Part shown: piece after piece, positions 46,801 through 58,109 of the stretch
How positions within the stretch are numbered: the first letter of the stretch is position 1
Layout: every line of letters starts with the position of its first letter
DNA from: Bimuria novae-zelandiae CBS 107.79
Taxonomy: Eukaryota > Ascomycota > Dothideomycetes > Pleosporales > Didymosphaeriaceae
Reading direction: 5' to 3'
Assembly (NCBI GenBank): GCA_010015655.1
Contig: ML976681.1
Span: forward strand, 208,703 to 272,702
DNA length: 64,000 bases
Position numbers and translations under genes: made by a program
Notes under the pieces: generated by a model
Seen by the model: only the letters and a program-made list of their open reading frames with translations
The model's database searches: none
What the model was told of the DNA's origin: nothing

Positions 46801-46889
46801 AATTAGCGCAGTGAGCTTGTTTAGTTACTAGGACTATTAGGGTCTTTAGAGAGGATATCTAACAATCGAAAAGTTAGTGTTCGGTGATG

Positions 46890-46903
46890 TAGGATCAGGT
46901 GGC
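46890..46903 (+). repeat. 14-bp target word, copy 2
   Basis: TAGGATCAGGTGGC lies between the 5' end of LINE A and the 3' tail of S1. Confidence 0.93.
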
Positions 46904-47800
46904 TAGTTAGTTAGTTAGTATTCATTTTTCGTCTAGTTAATAGGGATTAAGTCCACCATCTCGCCTCCTAAAGGGCATATACGACGTGCTAAGCTATAGA
47001 ATTACAGTACTAATATACTACCTTAGAAAGCATTTCTTGCCTGCGCGGGTATTGCTACCATTTTAAGCTATAGCTCCCCTTCCCGTTGGGGAGACTAAGC
47101 AGTGTATGTACATTAGGGTGAATCCTTTATGTGTGTTTAGAGGCAGTTTAGTGCTGTGAGAAGAAAGAAAAGGAAAGAGTGGATAGGTATGGAGAGCCAG
47201 TGCTCTGTCGAATCGGAGCCGTGGCTCTGCGCGAGGAGAGCCTTTGTATTAGGCTTGGCGATGCCTGTGTCAAAGGAGATAGGTATAGTAGGAAGGCAGA
47301 GCCAGGCCTATCCTTCTTCTTTATCCCCAAGAGTCGTATAATATAAGGCTAGGCTGGCTACCTTGTTTGCGTGTTATGTTAGGTTAGGGACGCTAATAGT
47401 TAGTCTTTAAAGAGCTGCGGGTAGCTCTTGTCGTTATAGGTGTTAAGAGCTAGTGCTCTATCGAATCGTGCCATAGCTCTTCGCATAGAGAGCCTTTATA
47501 TTTAGGCCTAGCAGGTGCCTATATCTTATAAGAGTAAGGAGTGTCACGACTATCTCCTTATCTTAGCTATAGTTGTGGCCTTTAACTAAACGTGAAAATC
47601 TGAGCGGCGCACAGGCTATTTTGAAAAGATTTTAGCTTACTAGAGAGCTAAAAGAGAAAATAGGGCAGCGCGCCTGCCACAACGCCTATAGCTAAAAGAG
47701 GACGCTAGAAAACAGATTTACAAAGGCATTTAAGTCGTGTTTTAACAAAAAATTAATAGATATCGACCTTTCGGTGACCTGGAAAAGTTAATGTTCGGTG
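46904..47800 (-). mobile_element. Non-autonomous retroelement S1 (897 bp) sharing LINE A termini
   Basis: Its first 230 or so bases (46904-47140) match the LINE A/B 3' end, including the CCAA-type tail. Its other end (CACCGAACATTAACTTTTC on the minus strand) matches the LINE 5' tip for 19 bases. The middle is unrelated to LINE and has no convincing gene. An internal direct repeat of about 90 bp (47192-47280 and 47446-47537) surrounds a 165-bp spacer. It probably moves with LINE enzymes; this is inference. Confidence 0.8.
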
Positions 47801-47814
47801 TAGGATCAGGTGGC
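47801..47814 (+). repeat. 14-bp target word, copy 3
   Basis: TAGGATCAGGTGGC lies between the 5' end of S1 and the tail of LINE B. Confidence 0.93.
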
Positions 47815-48399
47815 TTGGTTAGTTGGTTGGTATTCATTTTACGTCTCTTTAATGGGGATTAAGTCCACTATCTCGCCTCCTAAAGGGCATATACAACGTG
47901 CTAAGCTATAGAATTACAGTGCTAACACACTACCCTAGAAAGCATTTCTTGCCTGCGCGGGTATTACTACCATTTCGGAACTACAGCTCCCCTTCTAGTT
48001 AGGAAGGCTAAGCGATATATGTACATTAGGGTGGTTTCCTTGCATTTTGAGGCATCTATGTGCTAAGAGAGAGAGAGAGCAAGTGTATATATATATATAT
48101 GTGTGTGTAGGGGGAGGGGAAAGAGAGGAAGAGGGGTAGGGAGTATTATAGCTATTATACTAGACCTAGTTCTTGCTAGGTGCTATATTACTTATTACTA
48201 TTACAGGGCTGCAGGAGCTAGCGGGGACAAATCTTAGTATAGTACTATGTAAGTTAGGTAAAGGCTTTAAAGGCCTCTAGATCCCCCAGCAGCACCGCAG
48301 TATACGCCAGGCCGTTAGCCCAACTGGATAATAGTGTAGGTGGTCAAAGTAGTTATCTACTAAAGGCCCCTAGGGTCTTGCGGCAGAGCGTAAGGTGCT

Positions 48400-51300
48400 C
48401 TAGTGTCTTATCTTATTTATATAAGCAGGTAAGGTTTGCATCCTTATAGTTATACTTTTAGTAGTACTAGGCAAAATCCCCATGTCTAGACTAAATAGAA
48501 AGTAGTCTAGCTAGGATAGCTCTTAGTAGGTCTAGTTCCTTTAGACTACTACGTGGTGCATAGTCTAGGTGCCAGCTTTTATACCATCTAGAGAGTTTAT
48601 TCTTTTTATCAGACCACTAGATCTGCTATGTGTGTTGTAATATCTTATAGGTAATTGTCTTAATACCTAAGAGTATAGGCAAAGCAGCTTTACCTATTAG
48701 GGGTAATAGGTGTTAGGCTTCTAGGTTAGCTAATCTGTCTACTACCTTATTTCCTTCAATACCTAGGTGTCCGGGGGCCTATTTAATAGAGACGTCGTGA
48801 GTCTCCATAGCGCCATGGCACTCCAAAAAGGCCTATTAAGAGGTAGGGGGTGAATTGCCCCTTAGGCACCATATAACTAAGGTGCTGTCTATATATAGCT
48901 AGATTTAACAGGTATTAAACTCTAGTTATCTTATAGTGTGCTAGAAGCCTCTCTATGCTCCTACTGCCTCAGCGTTAAAGACGTGCAAGATAGAGTTAAG
49001 TGACCCGCGTCTAGTCTATAATTACTTTCTATTCTAATACACTATAAAGCCGTAGGTTACCCGCTTTTCTCCTTCCTTTGTGTACTGTTTAGAGCCATCT
49101 GAGAAGATAGTTACGTCTAGTAGTGGGAGATAGGCCCACTATATATTAAAAGCCTTAGCTATAGTCTTCTTATCTATACTAAGCGTTGGGTTAGTTTAGC
49201 AGCTAGTTAAGTAGTAAGGGGCTATAAGTGTAGTCCTAAAGATCTTTGGTAGAAGAGATGCTATTTGTTAGACTTTTGTCTTAACTCGCTAGGGTTGTCT
49301 AGTTTTTACGCCCCTATTTACTATATGTACTAATGTGCACCTAGTAAGAGGATAGTCTACATTTATAGTTTGTAAGTAGGTTGTAAATCTAAGTTTAGCT
49401 TCCTCTAGTGCTACTACTATAGATAGTAGTCTAGCGTCTTAAAAGAGTGCAGCTATAGGGGTTGTTCTCTACGCTAGTAGAATGCCCCTTACTGCTATAG
49501 CTAGTGTCTTGTCTATAGTAACTATGTGCTATCTAATATAAGCGCTAACCTCTTAAGGCCTGCCTGGTTTAAGTATATATGGCTGTTTAGTGCGGCCTCT
49601 GTACCAGCATTCAGTCCCATACAGAAGCGACGGGTATACACAGGCAATAGTGGCCTTGCGGAGGGAGCTAGCTGGTAGTCTATAGGTAGTCCTAACCAGA
49701 CTATAAATATAATAAGCTACCCTAGTAGCTTTTGCAGTGCGTGTGGCTACATGTTATCTAAAGGTAAGTCTACGGTTAAACCACACTCCTAACCAACGTA
49801 AGGCTAGCTGGCTATGCTCTCCACCTAGGAGGATAGGGTAGATTGTAAGCTACTTATTTATAACACATGGTGGTGCGTAGCTACTTCGCTATCTAGTTAG
49901 GTGTATTATTTCCTGCTTTTCTAGGGTAAAAGTAACCTTATTAGCCTCGCCCTATGCTCTAATCTGCCTTAGATCTAATGCTAGGAGCTCGACGTTATCG
50001 TCTATAGAGTGTGAGGCCTAGTATAGACATATGTCGTCTGCATATCCAAACCTCCGTTCTGTGTCCATAGATAGTAGCTCTGCTAGGTATAGTGTATATA
50101 GGACAGGGGAGAGAGGCGAGCCTTGGGGTGTGCCACAGGCGACAGGGTAGCTAGGGGTAGTAACCTATCCAAGGCGGACCCGAACCCTCCAGTTAGTGAG
50201 GAATAAGTCTATAAAGAGCATGGTCCTTTATGGCCAGCCCTGTTAGGCTATCTAGTGTAGTAGGCGGTTCTTAAGGAGCGTATTAAAGGCGCCTTAAACA
50301 TCTAGGGTAACCATAGTAACATACTTTCTAAGTACCTATACTACTTTAGTGTCGTGGGTAAACGCTGCAGTAAGGTCTACTATAAAGCGCTTTAGAAGGG
50401 CGCCGCCATACTAGGGGCTAAGGATCTTATGTGTTATGGCGGTCCACGTAATTTATCTAGCCACTATTTATTTAAGTCCCTTTCTAATACAAGAGAGAAG
50501 CGCTATAGGTCTTTAGAAGCAAGGTAATATTTAGTCTATCTTCCCTATCTTTAGTATTATTGCTACCTTGGCAAGCTTCCACTATGCTAGGAAGTAGTTA
50601 AGCTTAAGGCATCGCTAGAAGATTCTTCGTATAAGTTCCCTAACCTGAGCCTAGCAGGCACGGAGTAGTTATATAGTAGAGCGGTTAGTGCCTGGTGAGG
50701 TGCTCGAGACTCCTACTATGTTTCGTTTAGTTTTCTCTAGTAAGATGTGTGTGCTCCACGGGAGGGCATTTACATTCTCCTAGTCTAGGTAGTGTCTAAG
50801 GTTATCCTCTACTGTGTACTAGTTGAGAACTTCCTCTCTAAGAGCCTCTGCCTTCTCTAGGGGGTCTGATATTGTCCTATTATTTATAATAAGAGGAGTG
50901 TCCTAGTTCTTTAGTATAAGCTTATGCTAAGTAATAATCTTAAACAGGTCCTTATTATCCTTAGCATTATTAATAACATGCCTCTAGTACTGCCTCTTAG
51001 CCTATTAGACAGTAGTCTTAAAGGCCTGTCTCTCCTCTAGTAGACTGCCAGAGCAGAGTAGCCTAGCATATTTATAGGCCTAGTAGGCAGTTTTACACTC
51101 CTTAGTCTACTATAGTATAGCGCGGCCTTCCTTGCAGTCGAGCTTGCCTGCTATCTATACAGAGTGCTGTATGGTCTCTATAAGCAGCGTGACGCATTCC
51201 TCTAGCTATGCTATATCCTATATTACAAGCAGGTCTAGGATATTCTAGATACCTATTTCTACTAGCCTAGTGAATTTAGGTAGGCTTGCCTTAGGGACTC

Positions 51301-52020
51301 TATAGTAGTACTATTCTAGATGCGGAGTGCCTGGTGTAGAGAGAGGGACAGAGGTTACTATTATCTTATAGTCTAAGCCGCTGTGCATGCTAGCATTAAT
51401 AGCAGACTAGGTAAATAGGATATTAGAGAAGGTAAAGTTAAGGACATAGCCAGCGTAGTGTGTTAGCTGCCCTAGCACACTAATATAGTCTATAGACGCG
51501 TTAGCAGCCCATCTAGCTAGCTCTACACCTTTATTAGCTATAGTAGTAGTAGGCTTAAAGAATTCATGTCTAGCGTTAAAGTCTCCTCCTATAAGGCAGA
51601 GTTAAGGGGGTATAAGATATGTAACGTATTAGATAACGTATAGGGTGTGTGGCTGTCTATAGCAGTTAAGTATTGCCACTCTATTTACTATAGCCTATAG
51701 CATGTCTAGGTGATTAAGGCTTTCTCTAGCCTAGTATCGTAGGTGGCATCCTTTGCAGATATAGGTTATCACCCTAGGGCGGGCTGAGTCTAGTGTGTTA
51801 AGGCTGTCCTAGGTGCTGATAGGTGCTAGGTGTGTGAAACCAAGGTGGGTGGAAATTCTTAAGTTGGCACATGTAAAGGGCTCTTAAACATACACAATAT
51901 CTATGCCCTTCTAAAACGCTACCTCTAGTATTATAATATGCTAGGGTAAGCTCCTGCTAATATTGGCCTAGCATATACATAGTTATTTACTTAACAGGCT
52001 AGGCTGTTAATGCCTAGTGT
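48400..52020 (-). pseudogene. LINE B ORF2: endonuclease, RT, RNase H
   Basis: Same blocks as LINE A: GGDFNARH-like near 51594-51566, the RT catalytic YADD near 50044-50033 and RNase H near 48920-48740. Stops often fall at the same codons as in LINE A, so much of the damage may predate their separation or may have hit both at the same sites. Confidence 0.85.
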
Positions 52021-53760
52021 TGGCTAGGATATTATAAGGGTGTTCTAGCATAATAATGGCGGGTTATCGCTTATACTAGCGTCTTCCCTCTCTAAGGTGG
52101 ACAGGTTAGTATAAATAGTTAATTGTGGACGAATGCTGCCGATAGACAATTATTCTATATTAAGACTCCTCTAGCCTATGGCGGCCCGCCTTAGTCTCTT
52201 TTCTCTGCTAGTAGTAGAGGAGAATACATAGGAGGCAGTAGCTATGAGAGGTGTAGCCCTGCTTTCTCCTTCTTACCTCTGGGCAGAAAGGTGGGAAGGC
52301 ACTATCTCTAATACCTCTATAAGAGGAGCCTTAGGCTAAAGTGTTACCTGTTTAAGGGCCACTTTAACTATCCTATAGAGGTGCTACTATGCTATTTTAC
52401 CTGCGCGACGGATAGCCTTTAGCTTAGTCTTTATAAGCTTAGTAATATATCCGTTAACCCGGCAAGGAGCTGCCGGGTAGTTAGTGTAACTAGCTAGATA
52501 AGGGCCATAATAGTTAGCACACATAGCTTTATAGGCGTAACTATTTCCATACTATCCTTAGTGTCTATTCGTGCGGTCCCCGCAGTGTGCACAGCGGGCT
52601 ACTTAGGTATAGCAGGCAGCGTTGTAGTAGCCCTAGCAGCCTGGGTTATGTCGCTATATAGTGGGATGCTTATGGATTTCCTTCGAGAATTGGCTAGTGC
52701 CAAAGAGCCGGAACGAGCGGACTAGCTCCTTATATAAAACGATCTAGGTAATAAGGCCATACTAATTCGCCCCATGTCGTGAGGTCCTATAACTAACTAG
52801 CTACTTACCTATTTGCGAGCAGACCTCTTCCTCTACTAGCTAAGTAGTAGTTAGTAGTTCTGTGCTATCTAGGGTCTAAAAAGAGCTAGGTACTCCTTGT
52901 ACTACGTAGTTAGTCTAGCGTTCTGGGATCCTTACCGCGTCTCCGTCTAGCGCTCTTACTAGAAGTTCCTGGTTTTCTTAAGTTAGAAGTCGGCCCTAGA
53001 TATTCTCATTTACTAGGGTAATCGCCTAGCCTGTGTTAATTAGTAATATAGTAGGTATATCTTTAAAGGTAAGTCTTACTATACTCTTGTATATTGCCTG
53101 CCTTACTATAAAGGGTAAGGGTTGTTATAGTCGCATTACCAGGTTAAAGATAGCTACGAATATTTAATTATCTTCTTTTAGCTTAGCAGGCGGGTTAGGC
53201 TAGGGCCTAGCAGGGATTAGGGGTTAACTACCACCCCTATCTAAGATCTAGGGGTCTCTGGCTACGTCCACCTAAGAGCGGCGTCCTAACTCTTAGCTCC
53301 TAGGGTTACTGTAACTAGTGTCGCTGCTCCAGCGGGAGCTAGGGGGGGAGTTACTTAGGGAGAGTAAGATTAGAGCCTAAATAACTCTCTACTACAGCTC
53401 CTTAGTAATCTTAGCCTTTTAAGGGTTAGTGTAGCTCTCTGCGTGTTGGTCTATCGCTGCTATAAAAGCCGTAGTAATAGTGTTCTATAGCTAGGCAATC
53501 TACTAAGTCTCGGTAATATAGCGTTAGACGGCATTAGAGACGCGAGGTTTAGGAGCGCCCCTACTAAGGTTCTAGCTACTTAGAAAGGGTACACGGTGAT
53601 ATATATCCTTTTAGGGCTATCTTAGGGCGCGTGTATAAAGCTGCTAAGGGATTATAAGGTCTAGGGACCTTGTGTGCTAAGAGGAGGAAGACTCTACTAT
53701 TCTAACAAGCTCCTTTACGCGTCTGCGCGGAGGGCTAGGCGAACGTTAGAGGTACTCCCA
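52021..53760 (-). pseudogene. LINE B ORF1 with zinc knuckles
   Basis: Counterpart of 45061-46800. Knuckle region near 52600-52460. Some residues changed in LINE A are still unmutated here, so the pair could be used to infer the parent sequence. Confidence 0.72.
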
Positions 53761-53847
53761 GAATTAGCGTAGTAAGCTTGTTTAGTTGCTGGGATTATTA
53801 GGGTCTTTAGAGAGGATATCTAAAAATCGAAAAGTTGGTGTTCGGTG

Positions 53848-53861
53848 TAGGATCAGGTGGC
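53848..53861 (+). repeat. 14-bp target word, copy 4
   Basis: TAGGATCAGGTGGC between LINE B and S2. Confidence 0.93.
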
Positions 53862-54756
53862 TGGTTAGTTAGTTAGTATTTATTTTTCGTCTAGTTAATG
53901 GGGATTAAGTCCACCATCTCGCCTCTCGAAGGGCATATACGACGTGCTAAGCTATAGAATTATAGTACTAACGCACTACCTTAGAAAGCATTTCTTGCCT
54001 ACGCGGGTATTACTACCATGTTAAGCTATAGCTCCCCTTCCCGTTGGGGAGACTAAGTAGTGTATGTACTTTAGGGTGGATCCCTTATGTGTTTAGAGGC
54101 AGTTTAGTGCTGTGAGAAGAAAGAAAAGGAAAGAGTGGATAGGTGTAGAGAGCTAGTGCTCTGTCGAATCGGAGCCGTGGCTCTGCGCGAGGAGAGCCTT
54201 TGTACTAGGCTTAGCAATGCCTGTGTTAAAGGAGATAGGTGTAGTAGGAAGGCAGAGCCAGGCCTGTCCTTCTTCTTTATCCCCAAGAGTTATATAATAT
54301 AAGGCCAGACTGGCTGCCTTATTTGCGTGTTGTGTTAGGTCAGGAACGCTAATAGTTAGTCTTTAGAGAGCTGCGGGCAGCTCTCGTTGTTGTAGGTATT
54401 AAGAGCTAGTGCTCTATCAAATCGTGCCATGGCTCTTCGCATGGAGAGCCTTTGTATTTAGGCCTAGTAGGTGCCTATATCTTGCAAGAGCAAGGAGTGT
54501 CACAACTATCTCCTTATCTTAGCTATAGTTATGGCCTTTAACTAAACGTGAAAATCTGAGTGGCGCACGGGCCATTTTAAAAAGATTTTAGCTTACTAGG
54601 GAGCTAAAAGATAAAATAGGGCAGCGCGCCTGCCACAACGCCTGTAGCTAAAAGAGGACGCTAGAAAATAGATTTACGAAGGCATTTAAGTCGTGTTTTA
54701 ACAAAAAATTAATGGATATCGACCTTTTAATGACCTGGAAAAGTTGATGTTCGGTG
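53862..54756 (-). mobile_element. Non-autonomous retroelement S2 (895 bp)
   Basis: Second copy of S, colinear with S1 including the internal direct repeat and both LINE-like ends. It is followed at 54757 by the last copy of the 14-bp word and then by P2 transposase sequence. Confidence 0.82.
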
Positions 54757-54770
54757 TAGGATCAGGTGGC
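54757..54770 (+). repeat. 14-bp target word, copy 5
   Basis: TAGGATCAGGTGGC at the right edge of the array. The flanking P2 reading (RATGISPPDP) shows it is part of the transposase gene. Confidence 0.93.
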
Positions 54771-55891
54771 GATATACCTGTGGCTCTAAAAGAGCTAAGG
54801 ATAGTTAATTCCTTAAAGGAGGCCTTCCACGCATTCTAGAATAGGGGGAAGAAGTCGTCTTTAGTGATAGAAGCTAGGCCCTAGCTTCTATAAAGGTATC
54901 TTAATAGCTCTGCTAAGTAGGCTATTAATAGAGGCTTAAACATCGCAACGTTAAGTGGCTAAAGCGTATAAGTTAAATAAGGAGGCAAAATAGCAAGCAG
55001 GATCTTATTCTAATTATAATAGTTAATAAAGTCTATAGTAACATAAGATCCGTGGCTGTCTATAATTAAAAGTTAATATAATTGTCGAGTCTTCTCTTTT
55101 ATACAGCGATTAAACACCTGCTTAAGCTAAGCAAGCCCGATATCATTGTTCGTCTAGCTAGAGGGTGATGAGGTGATAAAGACTTCATAATATCCTGCCT
55201 TAATATCCTCTACCTAGCTTGATTGGATGCCCTTGTTGACAGCCTCATAGATGAGGCTTGGCGGCAGAGCTGATCCATCAGCGCAGATACATGCCAGGAG
55301 CGTGATCCATGCGCGATTGCCATCTTGGAGTGATGCCCTAACTTCCTTCTTCTCCCACATTCGTCTGCTGAATATCCTCTTTGATTTACTAACAATACCA
55401 ATCAGGCAGCCTTTCTCATCCATATTGTAGATATAACAAGGATCTATATGATATTGATCCATCTTGCTATGCAGAAGGTTGAAAAAGAGGCGATATTTAT
55501 CTACTAAATTAGCTTTGTGGCGATTACTGTCCATGCCAACTGCCTATTGTGAGATAAGATAAATACTGTGTTGGTTAATAAAGCGCGTAACCTAGCTTTC
55601 GCTGACTAGCTCCTTTGCTATCGTAGAGGCGAAGTTCTGTATTATCTCTCTAGTAGGAGGCATATGTCTCTCTGTGAGTCTTTTGATATATTGAACAAGC
55701 TCCTCCTCTTGCTGTGGGGTGAGTTTCTGCTGGTTGATGTTCTTGACCTGTCGAGGGCGCGTTACTCCCCGATGCCTTCGGCCCAACGTAGATCGCTCAA
55801 GTCCACGCCTAGTAGCCACTTCTGTATATGAAAAATCTTCTCCTGGCTCTCGCGATTCGATTTCATCAATCGCATCCTGATACGGATCCAT
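54771..55891 (-). pseudogene. P2 transposase, N-terminal and catalytic part
   Basis: ATG 55891 opens MDPYQDAIDEIESREPGEDF. A Psq/CENP-B type DNA-binding region follows (YTEVATRRGLERSTLGRRHR, then KLTPQQEEELVQYIKRLTER). After two stops that replace Trp comes the catalytic domain: YIYNMDEKGCLIGIVSKSKR, WITLLACICADGSALPPSLI, LLIIDSHGSYVTIDF. The QPLD-type block reads PLNVAMFKPL (third Asp to Asn). It ends NAWKASFKELTILSSFRATG at the array. The first 230 codons contain only two stops. Confidence 0.92.
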
Positions 55892-55933
55892 ATTGGTGGA
55901 GTTATCGCGTGCTGAAGTTAGGGTGTTTGGTGC

Positions 55934-55978
55934 TGCGCGGGCATTACGCGAATCCGGGCATTACGCGCACGGACACGG
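55934..55978 (-). repeat. P2 right terminal inverted repeat
   Basis: Ends ATTACGCGCACGGACACGG, then TA at 55979-55980. That TA may also be the target duplication of element X. Confidence 0.92.
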
Positions 55979-55989
55979 TATCGGTGCTC

Positions 55990-56017
55990 TCCGAAATACC
56001 GTCCCGCCCCACTTCGG
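55990..56017 (+). repeat. X left inverted repeat core
   Basis: TCCGAAATACCGTCCCGCCC followed by CCACTTCGG. The reverse complement is at 59317-59344 with a single C/T mismatch. A second partial palindrome around CCGAAGTGG follows. Confidence 0.88.
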
Positions 56018-56109
56018 GCAGCCGAAGTGGACCCAGCTTCCCGGAAAATATTTTCTATCACCTAATTTGTTAGTAAAACAATAATTACAGCGAACATTCA
56101 CCCTATATT

Positions 56110-57840
56110 AATACCTATATTATACCGCCGCGTAGTCAACGTAAGCGTATAGCTACCTAGCCATTTAATGGGGGTTAAAATCCTTTAAAACGTGCGCGCC
56201 GGGCGCCTGCAGTAGCTACTAAAGGTGCCAAGTCACGAAGAAAAGTATCTAAGAAGGCTCCTCCTCTGGCGGAAGGCAACGCTGTATCTAATCTAGTTAG
56301 CCTTAATTAGGATATTAAGCCTCCGTCTGCGTAGCCATTGCCAGCAATTGTATTATTTAGTAATCTACCTAGTAACCTGCCTAGTGACCCGCCTAGCGGA
56401 TGTATATCTAATCTAATTAGCAACCCTACGCAGGGAGAAACTCAGGAAGATAAGCTAAAATTAGCTACTAGGGTATCTAAAGTAGAGTCGCCGTATGTTA
56501 CTTACCGTTAGTAGGCCTTTATAGGTCTAAAAAGGAGCTCTATAAGCCAAGATTCGATACAGAGTTTATCCCGGAGCACTACTACGCTAGTTAGTTTTAA
56601 ATATAGGTAGATAAGGTTGCTTAAGACTTAGCTATAAAAATAACTCTACTATAAAAAGTAATAATTAGGGACGTTTCTGGCTGCGCGTATAGGCAAAAGA
56701 CCCTAGAGAGGTAGAAGCTATAGTAATTACTTAAGCGTAAAGACGCTACTAGCTTTATCTATATTATAGAGCACGCGTAGCACCTAAAGGAGTCCTTAAT
56801 TAATATAATATATTTTAACTTTAATATAACGCTTACTACTAAGTCTGTAGAGGTGATTAGTCCTATAGGCTAATAACGTAGCAGAGGCTCGTCTAGCTCC
56901 TAGGGCCAGGTTCGACTTACTATAACATAAAGGCAGCTACAAGAGCTGCCAGAGATCCTTGCTAGCTATGCTGTCGCTAAGGGACCTTTAATAGCTATCC
57001 GCGATAAGTGGAGGTGCCAGGATACCCACTATGGTAACTACCCGTACGTCTGCTGGGTCCAGCGTACGCCTGGCCAGCCTAATCAATTTAAGAACCATTT
57101 CCTAGTAAGCAGTAATATTGTGGCCATGTGGGCGCGCAACATTAGCCTCGAGAGGTATAGCGTCGACGTGCCAGACGATACTGTACGCCTTGCTCTACGT
57201 ACAGCGAGGGACCTAAAGGCGAAAGAGAAGGCAAAGGAGAAGGCGCAATAGGGCTTGGCGTCTACGTTTATGTTTACAGTAGATAGCTTTATAAGCGCGA
57301 TTGCTGCCAGCGCGCTGTCTATTAGTTAGTTAGCACAAAGTTAGCTACTTGCACGACAGGCACCTATACCTATAGCGCTCGCTATTAGCTCTGCGAGTGC
57401 TCCGAGCGTGCCAGCGCCAGCGTGGAAAGATCTAACATGGAGAGATCTAACGTACGAAAATAACATGGAGCTCTTATATTAGACTTGGCACTTCTTTAAC
57501 TAGTGGATAAATTAGGCAATGGCTGCAGAGGTGCTAGAAATTAGGACGGTATTTAGAAGGGTTATTAAGGCCGGGCGGATTAATCTGAACATGCTAATGG
57601 ATAGATCTAATACAGGCATGCCGTACGAGATTTAGAGAGATAATTTTAAGCTACTAATCGCACTGCTTCTGCGACTCCGTAAAATGGCATTTCGGTGGCA
57701 ACTCCAGTATCCTGGACTTTCAGAGAGTAATCGAGAGGCATGTAGGGAGCTATAGCGGCAAGATAATAAGCAGAAACAGCAGCTAAGAGCTACTCAGGCA
57801 GAGGGCGGAGAGACGATCGTGTAGAGGTAATCGTGTAGAG
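56110..57840 (+). pseudogene. X plus-strand gene: fungal protein of unknown function
   Basis: A degraded coding region of about 570 codons with at least one frame change. N-terminus: basic (RRAPAVATKGAKSRRKVSKK). Middle: DVSGCAYRQKTLER, KRKDATSFIYIIEHA. From about 56928 to 57250 it is open and reads ELPEILASYAVAKGPLIAIR, DKWRCQDTHYGNYPYVCWVQ, KNHFLVSSNIVAMWARNISL. The W-x-C...H...C-W-V...H-F pattern with a following WA-x-x-I motif recalls a widespread fungal hypothetical family; I cannot name its function. Ala/Pro-rich and Gln-rich stretches follow. It could be a passenger or an accessory gene. Confidence 0.6.
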
Positions 57841-58109
57841 GTGATCGAGCAGAGGGCGTAGAGGTGTTATCTTCGACGCGTAGGGCACGGGCCATATCCT
57901 ATAGATATCGCCCGATATGATTACCTTGTTCGTATAATCAAACACCAACTTTCTCGCCTTGTCTACTTACCGTACGCCTCACCCTCTGCAACTCTACTAC
58001 TACGCTAGCTACACTAAAATAGATAATAGTAATTAATTTAGTAGCCTTAGATTACCCTTGCACTACTATAAGATTACTATATTTATATTATAGTAGGTGC
58101 TAGATTTCT

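Larger units (their letters stand above)
40857..46889 (-). mobile_element. Tad1-type LINE A, full length (6033 bp)
   Basis: The minus strand carries ORF1 with zinc knuckles, then endonuclease, RT and RNase H. The 3' end is a (CCAA)n-type tail next to the 14-bp word at 40843. The 5' end is CACCGAACACTAACTTTTC next to the word at 46890. Length equals that of LINE B. Reading frames are broken by stops, less densely than in the copia elements. Confidence 0.92.
47815..53847 (-). mobile_element. Tad1-type LINE B, full length (6033 bp)
   Basis: Colinear with LINE A over its whole length at an offset of about 6958 bp; the differences I noticed are almost all C/T or G/A. The tail at 47815 (TTGGTTAGTTGGTTGG) and the 5' tip CACCGAACACCAACTTTTC abut copies of the 14-bp word. 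Confidence 0.92.
39966..55978 (-). mobile_element. pogo-like DNA transposon P2, filled with a LINE/S array
   Basis: 45-bp inverted repeats (outer end CCGTGTCCGTGCGCGTAATG) at 39966-40010 and 55934-55978 with TA outside both. The transposase gene reads on the minus strand from 55891 and is cut at 54770 by a 13.9-kb array of four retroelements, resuming at 40842. Removing the array gives 2099 bp, close to P1 (2134). The 5' half of the gene is nearly clean, so P2 looks younger than P1. Confidence 0.93.

Noticed and set aside
47148..47330. 60-codon frame conserved in S1 and S2 (54104-54286)
   Set aside because: Low-complexity, Ser-rich, starts inside the internal repeat and has no resemblance to any family; conservation is explained by the copies being recent. 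Kept as part of S only.
40843..54770. Regularly repeated 14-bp words as a CRISPR array
   Set aside because: Spacing alternates between 6 kb and 0.9 kb, spacers are retroelements, and the organism is a fungus.
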